Part shown: positions 54,276-62,921 of the stretch, one piece after another | Layout: each line of letters starts with the position of its first letter | Numbering within the stretch: the first letter of the stretch is position 1 | NCBI GenBank assembly: GCA_002345575.1 | Contig: DDVX01000006.1 | Coordinates: 248,001-312,000 of the forward strand | DNA from: Stutzerimonas stutzeri | GTDB lineage: Bacteria > Pseudomonadota > Gammaproteobacteria > Pseudomonadales > Pseudomonadaceae | Reading direction: 5' to 3' | Length of the DNA: 64,000 bases | The notes under the pieces: generated by a model | Databases searched by the model: none | What the model saw: only the letters and a program-made list of their open reading frames with translations | What the model was told of the DNA's origin: nothing | Position numbers and translations under genes: made by a program

Positions 54276-54560
54276 TTAGTTAGCCAACAGGCTTTCAAGC
54301 TTCTCGATCAGAAAGTCCAGCGGGCTACGGCCCTCCAGGCGCTTTTCGAACACTTCGTTGCGGTGGTAGGCGACCCAGGTTTCGAGGGCATGCCGGTTAT
54401 CCTTCTCGTAGCCGGAGCCGAGGACGCAGATAAGCTCGGTGCCATGGCGGTTCTCAAGGTAGTGACTCATAGCTGAAGCCAGATGCTTGAGGTACTTATG
54501 CTCGCGGGCCTCCATAGATGGATGCAGAGGGCTCACGTTGTCGCATTTGATCAGTTTCAT
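54276..54560 (-). CDS. Hypothetical protein next to integrase
   Basis: A 94-aa soluble protein (MKLIKCDNVSPLHPSMEARE to LDFLIEKLESLLAN), with no motif I recognise. It begins 12 bp after the integrase stop on the same strand and is followed by a hairpin terminator, so it is probably the last gene of the excisionase-integrase operon. Accessory function unknown. Confidence 0.55.
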   Translation of the reverse strand: MKLIKCDNVSPLHPSMEAREHKYLKHLASAMSHYLENRHGTELICVLGSGYEKDNRHALETWVAYHRNEVFEKRLEGRSPLDFLIEKLESLLAN

Positions 54561-54571
54561 GGTGGAACTCC

Positions 54572-55732
54572 TCAGGCCTTGAGATTGGCTTTGATCAGGT
54601 TGTCGAAGGCACTGCCATCACGGCGAGTCAGGTTGGGCACATAGCGCGAATAGACACGGAACAGCATCTCGGTGGTGGTATGCCCCATCTGCCGGGCGAT
54701 CCACTCCGGGTTTTCACCAGCCGCCAACCACAGGGTCGCGGCTGTATGACGGGTTTGGTAGGGGCGCCGCCGCCGCAACCCCAGGTGCCGCAGCAGCGGG
54801 TACCAAACCCGGTCGTTGATGTTGCGGTATGCGTGCGGCGTACCTTCGCGGGTGCAGAAGACGAACTGCCCGCTGCCGTTTTTCTCGCGCTGGCCGATGA
54901 GGGCCTGATAAACCGGCTCGGACATATCGATCTCACGCTGCGAACCGTCGTTCTTGGTGTAGTCGAGCTTGCCGCCCACCCAGGTTTCACGGATCAAAAT
55001 CTGCCGCCGCTGAAAGTCGACGTACTTCCACTGCAAACCATCAATTTCGGCCGTCCGCATACCGGTGAAGAAACGCACCGTGTAGTAGTTGCGGAAATCG
55101 TCGCGCACTGTGCTAAGGATCTGCAGCACTTCATCCAGAGTGAAGGGCTCCACGTCTGTCTTGGGGACTTTCAGTGATTTGATGTTGAGGTATGGCGAGG
55201 TAAACTCGAAGCGGTCAGCTGCCTCACTAAGGATCATGCGCAATGGCGTCATGATGTGGTTGATTCGCGTCGCTGTCAGACTCTGACCTTTCTGCCCGGG
55301 GACTTTGCCGAGTGCCGAGCGGAATGACAGAAGTTCTGCTTTGGTGATGGCGCTGACCTCTTTCTTACCGAACTCAGGCAGCAAATGCTTATCAAGGGTA
55401 AGGCGCACGGTTTTGGCGTGCGTATCACGCCACTCGACCCTCATCTCCTCAAACCACAGTTCGGCAAAATCCTTGAACAGTGGTGTTTTCATCGATGTAC
55501 AGCCCGCCCGCAGCCGACTGATCTCTTGTACTTTGCTGCTTTGGGGGAAGTAGGTGGCGTAGTCGAAGCTTCCGAGGGTGATTTCCGCCTCTATGCGCTC
55601 GAGGATCTTTGCCAGCTTTTTCCGGTTAGCGGGCGTATCAGGCAGCGTGGTCTGCTCGCGGCAGCGCTGATCCAGGTAGGTGAAGTCAAAGAACAACTTC
55701 TCGTTGTCGGCGCGGGCACGAATCTTACCCAT
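54572..55732 (-). CDS. Phage-type tyrosine recombinase (integrase) with Arm DNA-binding domain
   Basis: The ATG at 55732 (MGKIRARADNEKLFFDFTYL) gives 386 aa. The N-terminus fits the DUF3596/Arm-binding domain of phage and island integrases. The core-binding domain follows, then the catalytic domain with Arg in FFTGMRTAEIDGL, YQTRHTAATLW, QMGHTTTEML and the nucleophile Tyr in RVYSRYVP. It inserts and excises an element at an att site. The nearest tRNA, Arg(CCG), is 11 kb away across the Druantia genes. Its start overlaps the excisionase-like gene by 8 bases. A longer in-frame extension is rejected for this reason. Confidence 0.9.
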   Translation of the reverse strand: MGKIRARADNEKLFFDFTYLDQRCREQTTLPDTPANRKKLAKILERIEAEITLGSFDYATYFPQSSKVQEISRLRAGCTSMKTPLFKDFAELWFEEMRVEWRDTHAKTVRLTLDKHLLPEFGKKEVSAITKAELLSFRSALGKVPGQKGQSLTATRINHIMTPLRMILSEAADRFEFTSPYLNIKSLKVPKTDVEPFTLDEVLQILSTVRDDFRNYYTVRFFTGMRTAEIDGLQWKYVDFQRRQILIRETWVGGKLDYTKNDGSQREIDMSEPVYQALIGQREKNGSGQFVFCTREGTPHAYRNINDRVWYPLLRHLGLRRRRPYQTRHTAATLWLAAGENPEWIARQMGHTTTEMLFRVYSRYVPNLTRRDGSAFDNLIKANLKA

Positions 55733-55958
55733 GGCAGATGCCCCCGCCGGCCATAGGAACCAGCCCGGAAGTCCGCGAGAATTTCTGCATGTCTTCTTCG
55801 ACGGCTTCCCAGATGAATAGGATCTTACGGCCGCCAAAGGGGCGGAAATAATGAATGCCTTCAAGCAGGACTGAATCTTTCAGACGATTTCGGATGGTGC
55901 GCGCGTCGTACTTCATGCGCGTGGCCAGCTCTTCGGTAGTCAGGTAAGTGTGAGACAT
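55725..55958 (-). CDS. Excisionase-like small DNA-binding protein
   Basis: A 77-aa protein with an N-terminal winged-helix pattern (MSHTYLTTEELATRMKYDAR, TIRNRLKDSVLLEGIHYFRP) and FGGRKILFIWEAVEED. This is the style of AlpA/excisionase proteins that bend DNA at att sites and steer integrases to excision. It overlaps the integrase start by 8 bases and diverges from a Cro-like gene, reproducing a phage int-xis/repressor layout. Confidence 0.75.
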   Translation of the reverse strand: MSHTYLTTEELATRMKYDARTIRNRLKDSVLLEGIHYFRPFGGRKILFIWEAVEEDMQKFSRTSGLVPMAGGGICHG

Positions 55959-55999
55959 GGCATTGCCCTCTCTGCTAAATTGAACGACAGAGGGTTCTT

Positions 56000-56094
56000 A
56001 TGAGCTCCTGAAGCCTCATAATGACCTCCTGCAGATCACTATAACGCTCATTTTGAGCTTTGCAAGGGCAAAATGATCTTCTGAAGATCATTTT
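56000..56094. promoter_or_regulatory. Three related operator-like palindromes between xis-like and Cro-like genes
   Basis: Site 3, at 56070-56094, is a perfect 25-bp palindrome centred on T56082 (core TGATCTTCTGAAGATCA at 56074-56090). Site 2 (TGACCTCCTGCAGATCA, 56022-56038) and site 1 (TGAGCTCCTGAAGCCTCA, 56001-56018) are degenerate versions. Site 3 lies 13 bp upstream of the Cro-like ATG, overlapping its expected promoter. This is the expected arrangement for a regulator controlling both directions. Confidence 0.7.
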
Positions 56095-56106
56095 TCGGAG
56101 ATTAGA

Positions 56107-56319
56107 ATGGTCAAGTGCCATTTATCTCGCTTACTGGGCGAGCGGAAGCTGAAAATCAGTGACGTAGTCAGGGACACAGGGATCAATCGCGGAACCCTCA
56201 CGCGGCTCTATCACGAAACCGCGCAAAGGGTGGAGCTCAAGGACCTGGAGAAAATCTGCAGATACCTGAACTGTGAGGTGGGTGACTTGTTGGAACTGCA
56301 AGACGAACCGGAGGGCTGA
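56107..56319 (+). CDS. Cro/C1-type (XRE) regulator
   Basis: A 70-aa single-domain helix-turn-helix protein: MVKCHLSRLLGERKLKISDV, VRDTGINRGTLTRLYHETAQ, then ELKDLEKICRYLNCEVGDLL. This is the short XRE form with no oligomerisation domain. Its ATG follows GGAGATTAGA. It diverges from the excisionase-integrase operon across three operator-like sites and likely regulates both. It ends 17 bp from the stop of the convergent giant recombinase gene. Confidence 0.85.
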   Translation: MVKCHLSRLLGERKLKISDVVRDTGINRGTLTRLYHETAQRVELKDLEKICRYLNCEVGDLLELQDEPEG

Positions 56320-56336
56320 ACGCCCTCCGGACTTGG

Positions 56337-59300
56337 TCAGGCGCGGAAATGCCAGTCGATGGAAGCCATTAGCATCAGATAGCGCAGCGCAGCGCCGGAG
56401 TGGTGGTTTTGCTCTTGAGCGGTGAGCTCGACACCCGGTAAACGCAGCTGTACTCGAATCCCCATATGCCTGTTTTCAGCGCACCGGTTCTCCGGAATTT
56501 GTTCAGTGAACTTCAAGCGAGGTTTCCCCAGAACCGTTCGCCAACGGCTTTTGGTTTGCCTGGGCGTGCGCGTGTCGTAAATGATGAACTCAGTATCAAC
56601 CAAACGGATGCCCAGTTCAGATAGCAGCCAGGCGTACTCGCGGGCACTCTGCTCATCCTTGCCGGAGTAGAAACGCAGTGTCGTCTCGCTAGCCCAACAG
56701 CGCTCCACGAAATCGTCCAGCACTCGACCAGCTTTGGCTTTATGCCGGCTGCTTAGCAGGCCATAAAGCCGATCCGCATAGGCCGCAACCCCAGCCAGAC
56801 CTCCGTGCCTAGGCGGTCTTGGGACAAGCTCAATTCTATGATCTGAGTCAGAGGTTGCTGGGCTCTGCAGGCGATGCTTACCGAGATGGCTGATGTATCT
56901 CGCCCGCTCCAACATGACTAATCGATCCGATTCGGAGAACTCTACCCAGTCCATATTGACCGAGTGCCCTGATGCCTCCGCGTAAGCCTGGTACGCAAGC
57001 ATGGATGAAATTTCATTCATTCTTGTCAATGCCCATCCACCGTCACTCCTCTGATGGGAAATCAGCGAACGCTTAACTTTTCCTTGATCGCTGCGCCTAT
57101 AGACCCGCATGCGGCCGATGATTCTCTGCATGTGCTGAATTTCTGCAGGCAGGCTTAGTGCAGGTAGGTCGTCCAGCTTGTTGGGCAAGCTGACTTGGGC
57201 AACTTTGGCGATGACATAGCCAGGTGGTAAAAATCCGGGATTCCACTGCCAGCACAGCGCCGATAACCACGGCATGCAATGAACATAGTGCAGTAGGGAT
57301 GTTTTGGGGCTCGCATGACCAAGTACAGCGCTGGTTATATGCATTACCCGTCGGGTGGCGGACTCGGGGGAGTGAAAAAATGCACGGTTTAGCCGTTCTG
57401 TGTCCAAGAGCCATTTCATGGTTTGCGGATGCTCGCCGAATAGCAATCCAGACGCCTGACCAACACCTAATGCTGACGCGGCCAGCTTGAACGTCAGCCA
57501 TGTCGCAGCAGAATGTCTCAGGTGGTGATAGTGCATATCGCTGCACCTAGTCACCCGGCGTAGAGCATCATGAATAGCCGGCATCAGTGTTGATTCAGAA
57601 ACCCATCGAGTCTGAAGCTGCGGAATACAGAACAAGAATTCCGAATATGGATTCTTCAGTTCTTCGTCATCGCGCAGTTGGGCAAGGCGCTCAATCAACT
57701 GCAACTCATCTGGCTCAAGCAACACGTGAAGTGGCAGCGTCCGTGTTGAGTTGCGTGTTTTTAACGCGCGCAGAGCATGTGGTCGAATATGCAGGTTGAT
57801 CGGTCGCTCGATAACAGTAAATCGTTCAGGTGACAGCCGCTTGAGGTTCTGATGTCGACGCCTTACTGCAGCGGCTCGCGCATCAGACAGTGAACGCAAT
57901 TGCAGGTCACGACGCAGCAATTTCAGCGCCTCATTGCGGCGCAATCCCAGTCGAAATCCGAAGATCATCATGGCTTGAGCGATGATAGCGAGACGTGGTG
58001 AGCGCTGACTCAAGGGGCCTGTGGCCAAGTCCCTTAGGACCAGACGATATTGGTCCTCATTGAGGATCTGGGCGTCGACGAACTGAGGTGTTTTCCCAAT
58101 GCCTAGCACGCTATAGGGGCTGATTGGCGGATACGCAAATGTTTTCTGCAGGTGGCCATGAAACTCCAGCAATCCCTTGGCGAGATTCCTTCTCATAGAC
58201 GAGGTGGGCTGAGCCTCCAGCATCAGCTCATAGAGCTCCTCAAGTGCATCCGGCGAAACGTCCAAGATCGAGTCAACACAGAGCATATTGTCCAAACCAA
58301 CACCGACATTCCGAACATAGTTGGCAACTGTTTGGGGCTGTAACGTGTTGCCGTAAAACGAGCGGCCGTGAAGCAGGAGCGCAGCCCAGCCATTGATCAA
58401 AGCTTCAAGCGTCTGAGGTGGAGGTATATTCTCAACTGCTGAAATTTGCTGTTTGCGGAGTTTTCGGCACAACACCGTCAACCACCCGGGAACATTTTGC
58501 TGGGGTCTGCGAAATCGGTGCTTTTTCCGTTTCTCTTTCTCTTCGCTTCTTGGCCCTGGTGCATTCCCGTTCAAATGCTGCCATGAGTCCGGCAAAACAG
58601 AATGCGACACAAAGTTGGATCTTGTAGCGTAATTTGTTAGCAGCTGTGGCAACTGTGTTTGACGCTCGATGCGCAGCAACTCAAACACACGCTCTAGAGA
58701 GGCTGGCTGGTTATCAGGGCAAATTCCTCCCGTGGCCAGGGCCGCTTGAATGCATTTTAATTTTCCGTTTTTTCGAGCCAGGTAAGACCGGTTCTCGGCT
58801 AGATCTGCAGCGCAGCGCGACAGAAGCGACAGCGTTATCGGATCTGGAAACCACTGCCGGTTCTCAGCCTCAGGCTGACCTCGGATTGAGAGCCGCAGCC
58901 GGAACTCAGGTATTCCGGATATCCAAATGACCTGCCCAGGGTCAAGTTGAGTCAGCGCGTTCAGCTGGGGAATGTCCATCAGAGCGCCGTAATAGGCAGC
59001 ACTCAGAAGCAGCAGCCCAATCCGCGTATGGGGTGAGAGTTGTTCTAGATCACGCCTGATGGCGCGCCCAATCGAATCAACCATGTCCTGACTGGCCGAC
59101 AGATTCACTGCGGTGTAAAGGTCGGGATTAATCGGATTTGAGCGGCGCTGCGTTTCGATCGCGATCGGAGCCAGCGGTAAGCTCAGATTAAAACGCTGCG
59201 CACGACGCGTCACTTCTAGAAGCGTATTGCGTAATGTTGTGTTTTCGAGCTGACTCCCGAGATTCTGCATCTCTTTGATGGGGAAATTACGCAGCGAACG

Positions 59301-59450
59301 TTGTCCGCAGAGCCATTCACCGATGCTGTTGCCGGAATCTTTGCAGCGCTCCTGGAGTGTCAGAAGATATTCATTTTTCCACTCTGGATCGTGTTTTTCC
59401 GGGCTCCAGACAACAGACAGCATTTCATCCGAAAGACGTGAGCTATTCAT
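56337..59450 (-). CDS. Giant tyrosine recombinase (1037 aa), GmtZ-like
   Basis: A very large protein with a complete tyrosine recombinase catalytic set in its middle. It has Arg504 in GFRLGLRRNEAL, Lys564 in ALKTRNSTRTLPLH, His642 and Arg645 in HHLRHSAATW, His712 in VLGHASPKTSL and Tyr722 in LLHYVH. About 330 residues precede the core-binding region and about 310 follow the catalytic domain, unlike ordinary 300-400-aa integrases. It starts 4 bases inside the preceding recombinase gene (ATGA overlap). A pair of giant recombinases is the hallmark of Gamma-Mobile-Trio elements (GmtY, GmtZ). I make that link from memory of the family, so it needs a profile search. Confidence 0.8.
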   Translation of the reverse strand: MNSSRLSDEMLSVVWSPEKHDPEWKNEYLLTLQERCKDSGNSIGEWLCGQRSLRNFPIKEMQNLGSQLENTTLRNTLLEVTRRAQRFNLSLPLAPIAIETQRRSNPINPDLYTAVNLSASQDMVDSIGRAIRRDLEQLSPHTRIGLLLLSAAYYGALMDIPQLNALTQLDPGQVIWISGIPEFRLRLSIRGQPEAENRQWFPDPITLSLLSRCAADLAENRSYLARKNGKLKCIQAALATGGICPDNQPASLERVFELLRIERQTQLPQLLTNYATRSNFVSHSVLPDSWQHLNGNAPGPRSEEKEKRKKHRFRRPQQNVPGWLTVLCRKLRKQQISAVENIPPPQTLEALINGWAALLLHGRSFYGNTLQPQTVANYVRNVGVGLDNMLCVDSILDVSPDALEELYELMLEAQPTSSMRRNLAKGLLEFHGHLQKTFAYPPISPYSVLGIGKTPQFVDAQILNEDQYRLVLRDLATGPLSQRSPRLAIIAQAMMIFGFRLGLRRNEALKLLRRDLQLRSLSDARAAAVRRRHQNLKRLSPERFTVIERPINLHIRPHALRALKTRNSTRTLPLHVLLEPDELQLIERLAQLRDDEELKNPYSEFLFCIPQLQTRWVSESTLMPAIHDALRRVTRCSDMHYHHLRHSAATWLTFKLAASALGVGQASGLLFGEHPQTMKWLLDTERLNRAFFHSPESATRRVMHITSAVLGHASPKTSLLHYVHCMPWLSALCWQWNPGFLPPGYVIAKVAQVSLPNKLDDLPALSLPAEIQHMQRIIGRMRVYRRSDQGKVKRSLISHQRSDGGWALTRMNEISSMLAYQAYAEASGHSVNMDWVEFSESDRLVMLERARYISHLGKHRLQSPATSDSDHRIELVPRPPRHGGLAGVAAYADRLYGLLSSRHKAKAGRVLDDFVERCWASETTLRFYSGKDEQSAREYAWLLSELGIRLVDTEFIIYDTRTPRQTKSRWRTVLGKPRLKFTEQIPENRCAENRHMGIRVQLRLPGVELTAQEQNHHSGAALRYLMLMASIDWHFRA

Positions 59451-61960
59451 ATATCAGCCTCCGCAACCAGGTGGCTGTTGCGAACCGTCCAGCCGAGCTC
59501 CCGCATGAGTGGCAACAAGTGGGCATGAAGACTTTGAACATAGGTACGCGGGCAAAAGCTCGAGTAAATATCTTGTGGTTCTTCGCCACTCAGCCAATGG
59601 CCCATCAGAGCCGACAGTGTCTCAGGCGGACATCCGCGCTCGGCGAGCTCAGTTCTCAAAAGTTTACGGAATCCATTCACTGCATGAGGTGTGAAACCCT
59701 CAATCTGGCGCATTACAGCTTTGATATGGAGCGGCCGGATTTCCTCGTAGCAAAGGCAACCATCATCGGTTAAGCGCAGGAAAAATCCGTTGGTAGGAGC
59801 CGGTGTATGTAACTCGAGTTGTGCGGTAATTGCCCTGCAGTGAGCCTTATAGGCTTTTAACTGTCGTTTTAGCAGGTCAGTTAACACTACTAGGCGACTC
59901 ATATGCCCATCATCTGAGCCTTTGTCCCCCAGCGCGCCGTGCCCCCCAGACGATATAAATTCGTCTTCCTGCTTCAACGGGTCGCGAATAGCTCGACATC
60001 CGGTCGCCATAAAGAACATTTGAACCGTCCACAGCGAAAAGCAGTTATGCCAATGAACAAGCTGCTGAAGACTTTTTCGAGGGCGTTTACGCAGCACTGC
60101 CAGCAACGCATCAAGATTAGCTTTTACCGTATTCAGCCTAAGGCAGTTTCGGGCACCAACAGCCATCTCAGGAACAGCGGGAATCGATGCACTAGGGGCC
60201 TCCAATTCTACGGTGGCATAAACCGCAGCCAACACCCGCTGTACTGATTGGCAATACAGGCGTCGCAGATAGTTGATGCTGTACTGGCTGTAATACAGCG
60301 GTGTGTTTGCCGAAAGACAGGGCATCCCAGATAGCATGGTGGCTGCAACCACATCGTGAGAGTCTGCGATGACTTGGCGATGAAGGTAGGAGCGCACTTT
60401 GTGCATCGTGTAGCGAGAATCTTCTCCTCCAAGCTCGCCCAATAAGATTCGGATTTCACGCTCGACGTCTTTGATCTTGCAGGTGATAACGGCAGAACCA
60501 TTTACCGGCGAAAAGTCCCGGATTGCCATAACGAGCGCAGCTGCCCCAACCATATCTGGTACCGCGATTGCTGGTTGAGACTCTCGAACGGCCTCTCGAG
60601 GCAAGTGCTCTTCCGCTGCATAGGCCGGTGTCGGTGCAAAAAATCTGAACTCCGCCGGCCCTGCCTCATCAGCCAGAACCAACTCCAGCACCGAGCTCGG
60701 GCGCGCATTGCGTTCAGCTATCCGTAGTTTTTTGCAGTCCTCGAGTGAGCGACCGAACCAGAGCATGAGATGAAGTACCAGCAGTGCCTCCAAGCGCCTC
60801 CGTATCTGTGTCTGCTCCTGGCCAGGAGCGTTACGAATTCGTTCCCGACATAATAGAAATTCATCAGTGACACCGAACAATAGGTTTGCTAGTTCATACT
60901 GCGTGAGCAGGTTGTAGCCAAAAGGCAAAAATTGCCTACTGCGAGCAATATGAGCAAGCATGCCCTCATGGCTGAGCAATTCAGCTACATATGGCCTGAC
61001 CTCACCCCTCGTATCGATCAAACATACTTCACTCGCCGCGGTTAGTTCTCCCGGCGGCAGTGCTTCATCTAAATCATCGTCGAGCGGTTGAGACACCACG
61101 AAACTTATATATCCAGGGAGCAAATCTGGGTCGTCTGGATCATCAAGCGGGAACTCGGTGGCGCCCTGGCTAATTAGTACGCCTAGGCCTGTGCTGTTTG
61201 AACCGCCATGGTGACGATGGCCGCCGCCACCGTGACGCTCAGGCGGCTCCTCACCACCGAGGTAGCGGGCGAGACGAACGATCGGTGCGAAGTACTCTGC
61301 TAGATAATTAGTTGAATTGCCGGCGTGGAATTGACGGCAGCCCTGCGCAAATACAGCAAAACTGGACCATATATTTAGATCACTTGGTATAGACAGTATC
61401 TGCAGTGCGCAGAGCGCTCGGAGTTCCAGGTACGCGGTGTATTTCTGACCTCGGAGGCCCAAGCCATCAGCCCTTTGCTGATAGGCCACGAGCAGCTGCC
61501 CAATAAGCCGGTAGTAATCCTGCTCGCATTCTGAATCAGCAGGTTCGTGCCACAGCGTCGCGTATGGGAATGCGTGTTCTTGTACACCCTTACCGATGAC
61601 CGGGTTACGTGTACGCCGCTCATCCCCCTGGTAAAACATGGGGCCCAAAGCCGCAACAAAATCACGATTATTTCGGATTGAAATAATCCAACAGCACTCG
61701 TCCCGCCAGGCTCTGATGTCGCACGCGCCTAAGCTGAGCACCGGCGGTACGTCCATGGCATCAAGCGTATTCACTAGACCCTGCATGACTCGGGGGAAAT
61801 CAATCAGCTGCGGGTGAACATCTAGAAACCTCAGCATCTCCGCTATCACACCAACATCGCGCCCAGAATCTGTAGCCAACGCTAGCAGCTGTGCATTCCG
61901 CGAGTCAGGGCTGATGTGTGGCTGGTTCTCACTCGCCGAATGATTGGATGTGTCTGGCAT
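59447..61960 (-). CDS. Large tyrosine recombinase-like protein (837 aa), GmtY-like
   Basis: The start is at the ATG at 61960, behind GGGAG; an in-frame GTG 15 bases upstream is less likely. The C-terminal part carries a recombinase signature: Arg in WFGRSLEDCKKL (box I), NGFRKLLRTEL (Arg about 765, with Asn where His is usual), ALMGHWLSGEEP (His about 788) and DIYSSF (Tyr about 799). Only about 38 residues follow the tyrosine. The N-terminal 380 or so residues match nothing I know, and include a HGGGGHRHHGG stretch. It is coupled to the 1037-aa recombinase by a 4-base overlap, so the two probably act together in moving one element. Confidence 0.75.
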   Translation of the reverse strand: MPDTSNHSASENQPHISPDSRNAQLLALATDSGRDVGVIAEMLRFLDVHPQLIDFPRVMQGLVNTLDAMDVPPVLSLGACDIRAWRDECCWIISIRNNRDFVAALGPMFYQGDERRTRNPVIGKGVQEHAFPYATLWHEPADSECEQDYYRLIGQLLVAYQQRADGLGLRGQKYTAYLELRALCALQILSIPSDLNIWSSFAVFAQGCRQFHAGNSTNYLAEYFAPIVRLARYLGGEEPPERHGGGGHRHHGGSNSTGLGVLISQGATEFPLDDPDDPDLLPGYISFVVSQPLDDDLDEALPPGELTAASEVCLIDTRGEVRPYVAELLSHEGMLAHIARSRQFLPFGYNLLTQYELANLLFGVTDEFLLCRERIRNAPGQEQTQIRRRLEALLVLHLMLWFGRSLEDCKKLRIAERNARPSSVLELVLADEAGPAEFRFFAPTPAYAAEEHLPREAVRESQPAIAVPDMVGAAALVMAIRDFSPVNGSAVITCKIKDVEREIRILLGELGGEDSRYTMHKVRSYLHRQVIADSHDVVAATMLSGMPCLSANTPLYYSQYSINYLRRLYCQSVQRVLAAVYATVELEAPSASIPAVPEMAVGARNCLRLNTVKANLDALLAVLRKRPRKSLQQLVHWHNCFSLWTVQMFFMATGCRAIRDPLKQEDEFISSGGHGALGDKGSDDGHMSRLVVLTDLLKRQLKAYKAHCRAITAQLELHTPAPTNGFFLRLTDDGCLCYEEIRPLHIKAVMRQIEGFTPHAVNGFRKLLRTELAERGCPPETLSALMGHWLSGEEPQDIYSSFCPRTYVQSLHAHLLPLMRELGWTVRNSHLVAEADI

Positions 61961-62921
61961 TTTCGGGGCTCCCACTTTTTGGATTACTACCTGATAGTGA
62001 AAAGCCCAAGGCCACTGGTTCTGGGGTAGAGCTACGCGCCAGGTAATTTTATTTTTCAGTTGTTCTTGTTTCCGCGCATGCGCGGAAAAATCGTCATATC
62101 TCTAACGCGGCGCTACGAGACAGATCTGCTGGCCCACATCGATCTTGACCGGCCTGTTGAGGTCAGAGTCATACGGGTCCGCTCATACAAAAGAACCGCG
62201 CATGCGCGGTTTTTGGCGTTTGTCGCAATGGCCCAGGTGCTTCAGTCAATACCTAGCTATGCAGCTTGGTAATCTGGGATATTCAAAGTCACACTCTGAA
62301 TACGAGGCCACGCAAATCATTGCCTGGCCGTCTAATGTATCTGGAGAGCTATATCCGCAGGGCGCGGATAAACATGGAGAAGGGCAGCCAGCAATAGATG
62401 TAGGTCCGACACTGATAGAGGGATAGGCAGCCAAACGGATTGTCTAGCTTTTTCTTACCGGCTCATGTTGTTTCCAGTGTTGCGCGCATCCATTTCGGCA
62501 TTCTGCAGGCCACTATTTTGCTCAGGTCCTCGGGGCTGAGAGCTTTTTTGATTACAGCATCGCCGAGGTACCCATTCAGGGGGCGCGTTACGGAAATTCT
62601 GAAAAATAGTTCTGATTTCGCAAAACCGGCTGACCTCATACCTGTTTTCCGCGCATGCGCGGAAAACCAGGTCGATACGTCGAGTATTCTCATACGGATT
62701 CCGCGCATGCGCGGGTTGGAAGCGCTGCAGCCCAGCAACATGCTCTAGCGCTTCCAAAGTCGAGGCCATCCCCTTCCCGGCACTAGACATAGGGCCGCCC
62801 GCTCACTATTCGATAATATTTTCGGTGCCTAGGCATATCGAACTGGAATCGGTGCACTTGCTCTGGGCACTACCTCATAGAGCGGTGAATTTCTCGCCTG
62901 CTCAAAATGGAGGAAGTGAAT
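61961..62921. repeat. Noncoding region with four copies of a CCGCGCATGCGCGG palindrome
   Basis: This gap of about 960 bp, between the divergent recombinase pair and the four-repeat HTH gene, has no supported gene. It holds four palindromes with the core CCGCGCATGCGCGG. Perfect symmetry spans 62069-62088 (20 bp), 62194-62211 (18 bp), 62644-62667 (24 bp) and 62701-62714 (14 bp). Copies 1-2 and 3-4 form two pairs 450 bp apart. They may be operators, recombinase binding sites or hairpins in single-stranded DNA. Confidence 0.85.

Noticed and set aside
62069..62714. CRISPR array
   Set aside because: The repeats are perfect palindromes of 14-24 bp at irregular spacing (about 30 to 430 bp) with no cas genes.
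62440..62790. Small open frames on both strands within the palindrome region
   Set aside because: They are mutually overlapping, lack ribosome sites, and encode the palindromes as FRACAEN-like repeats on both strands, so they are by-products of the inverted repeats.
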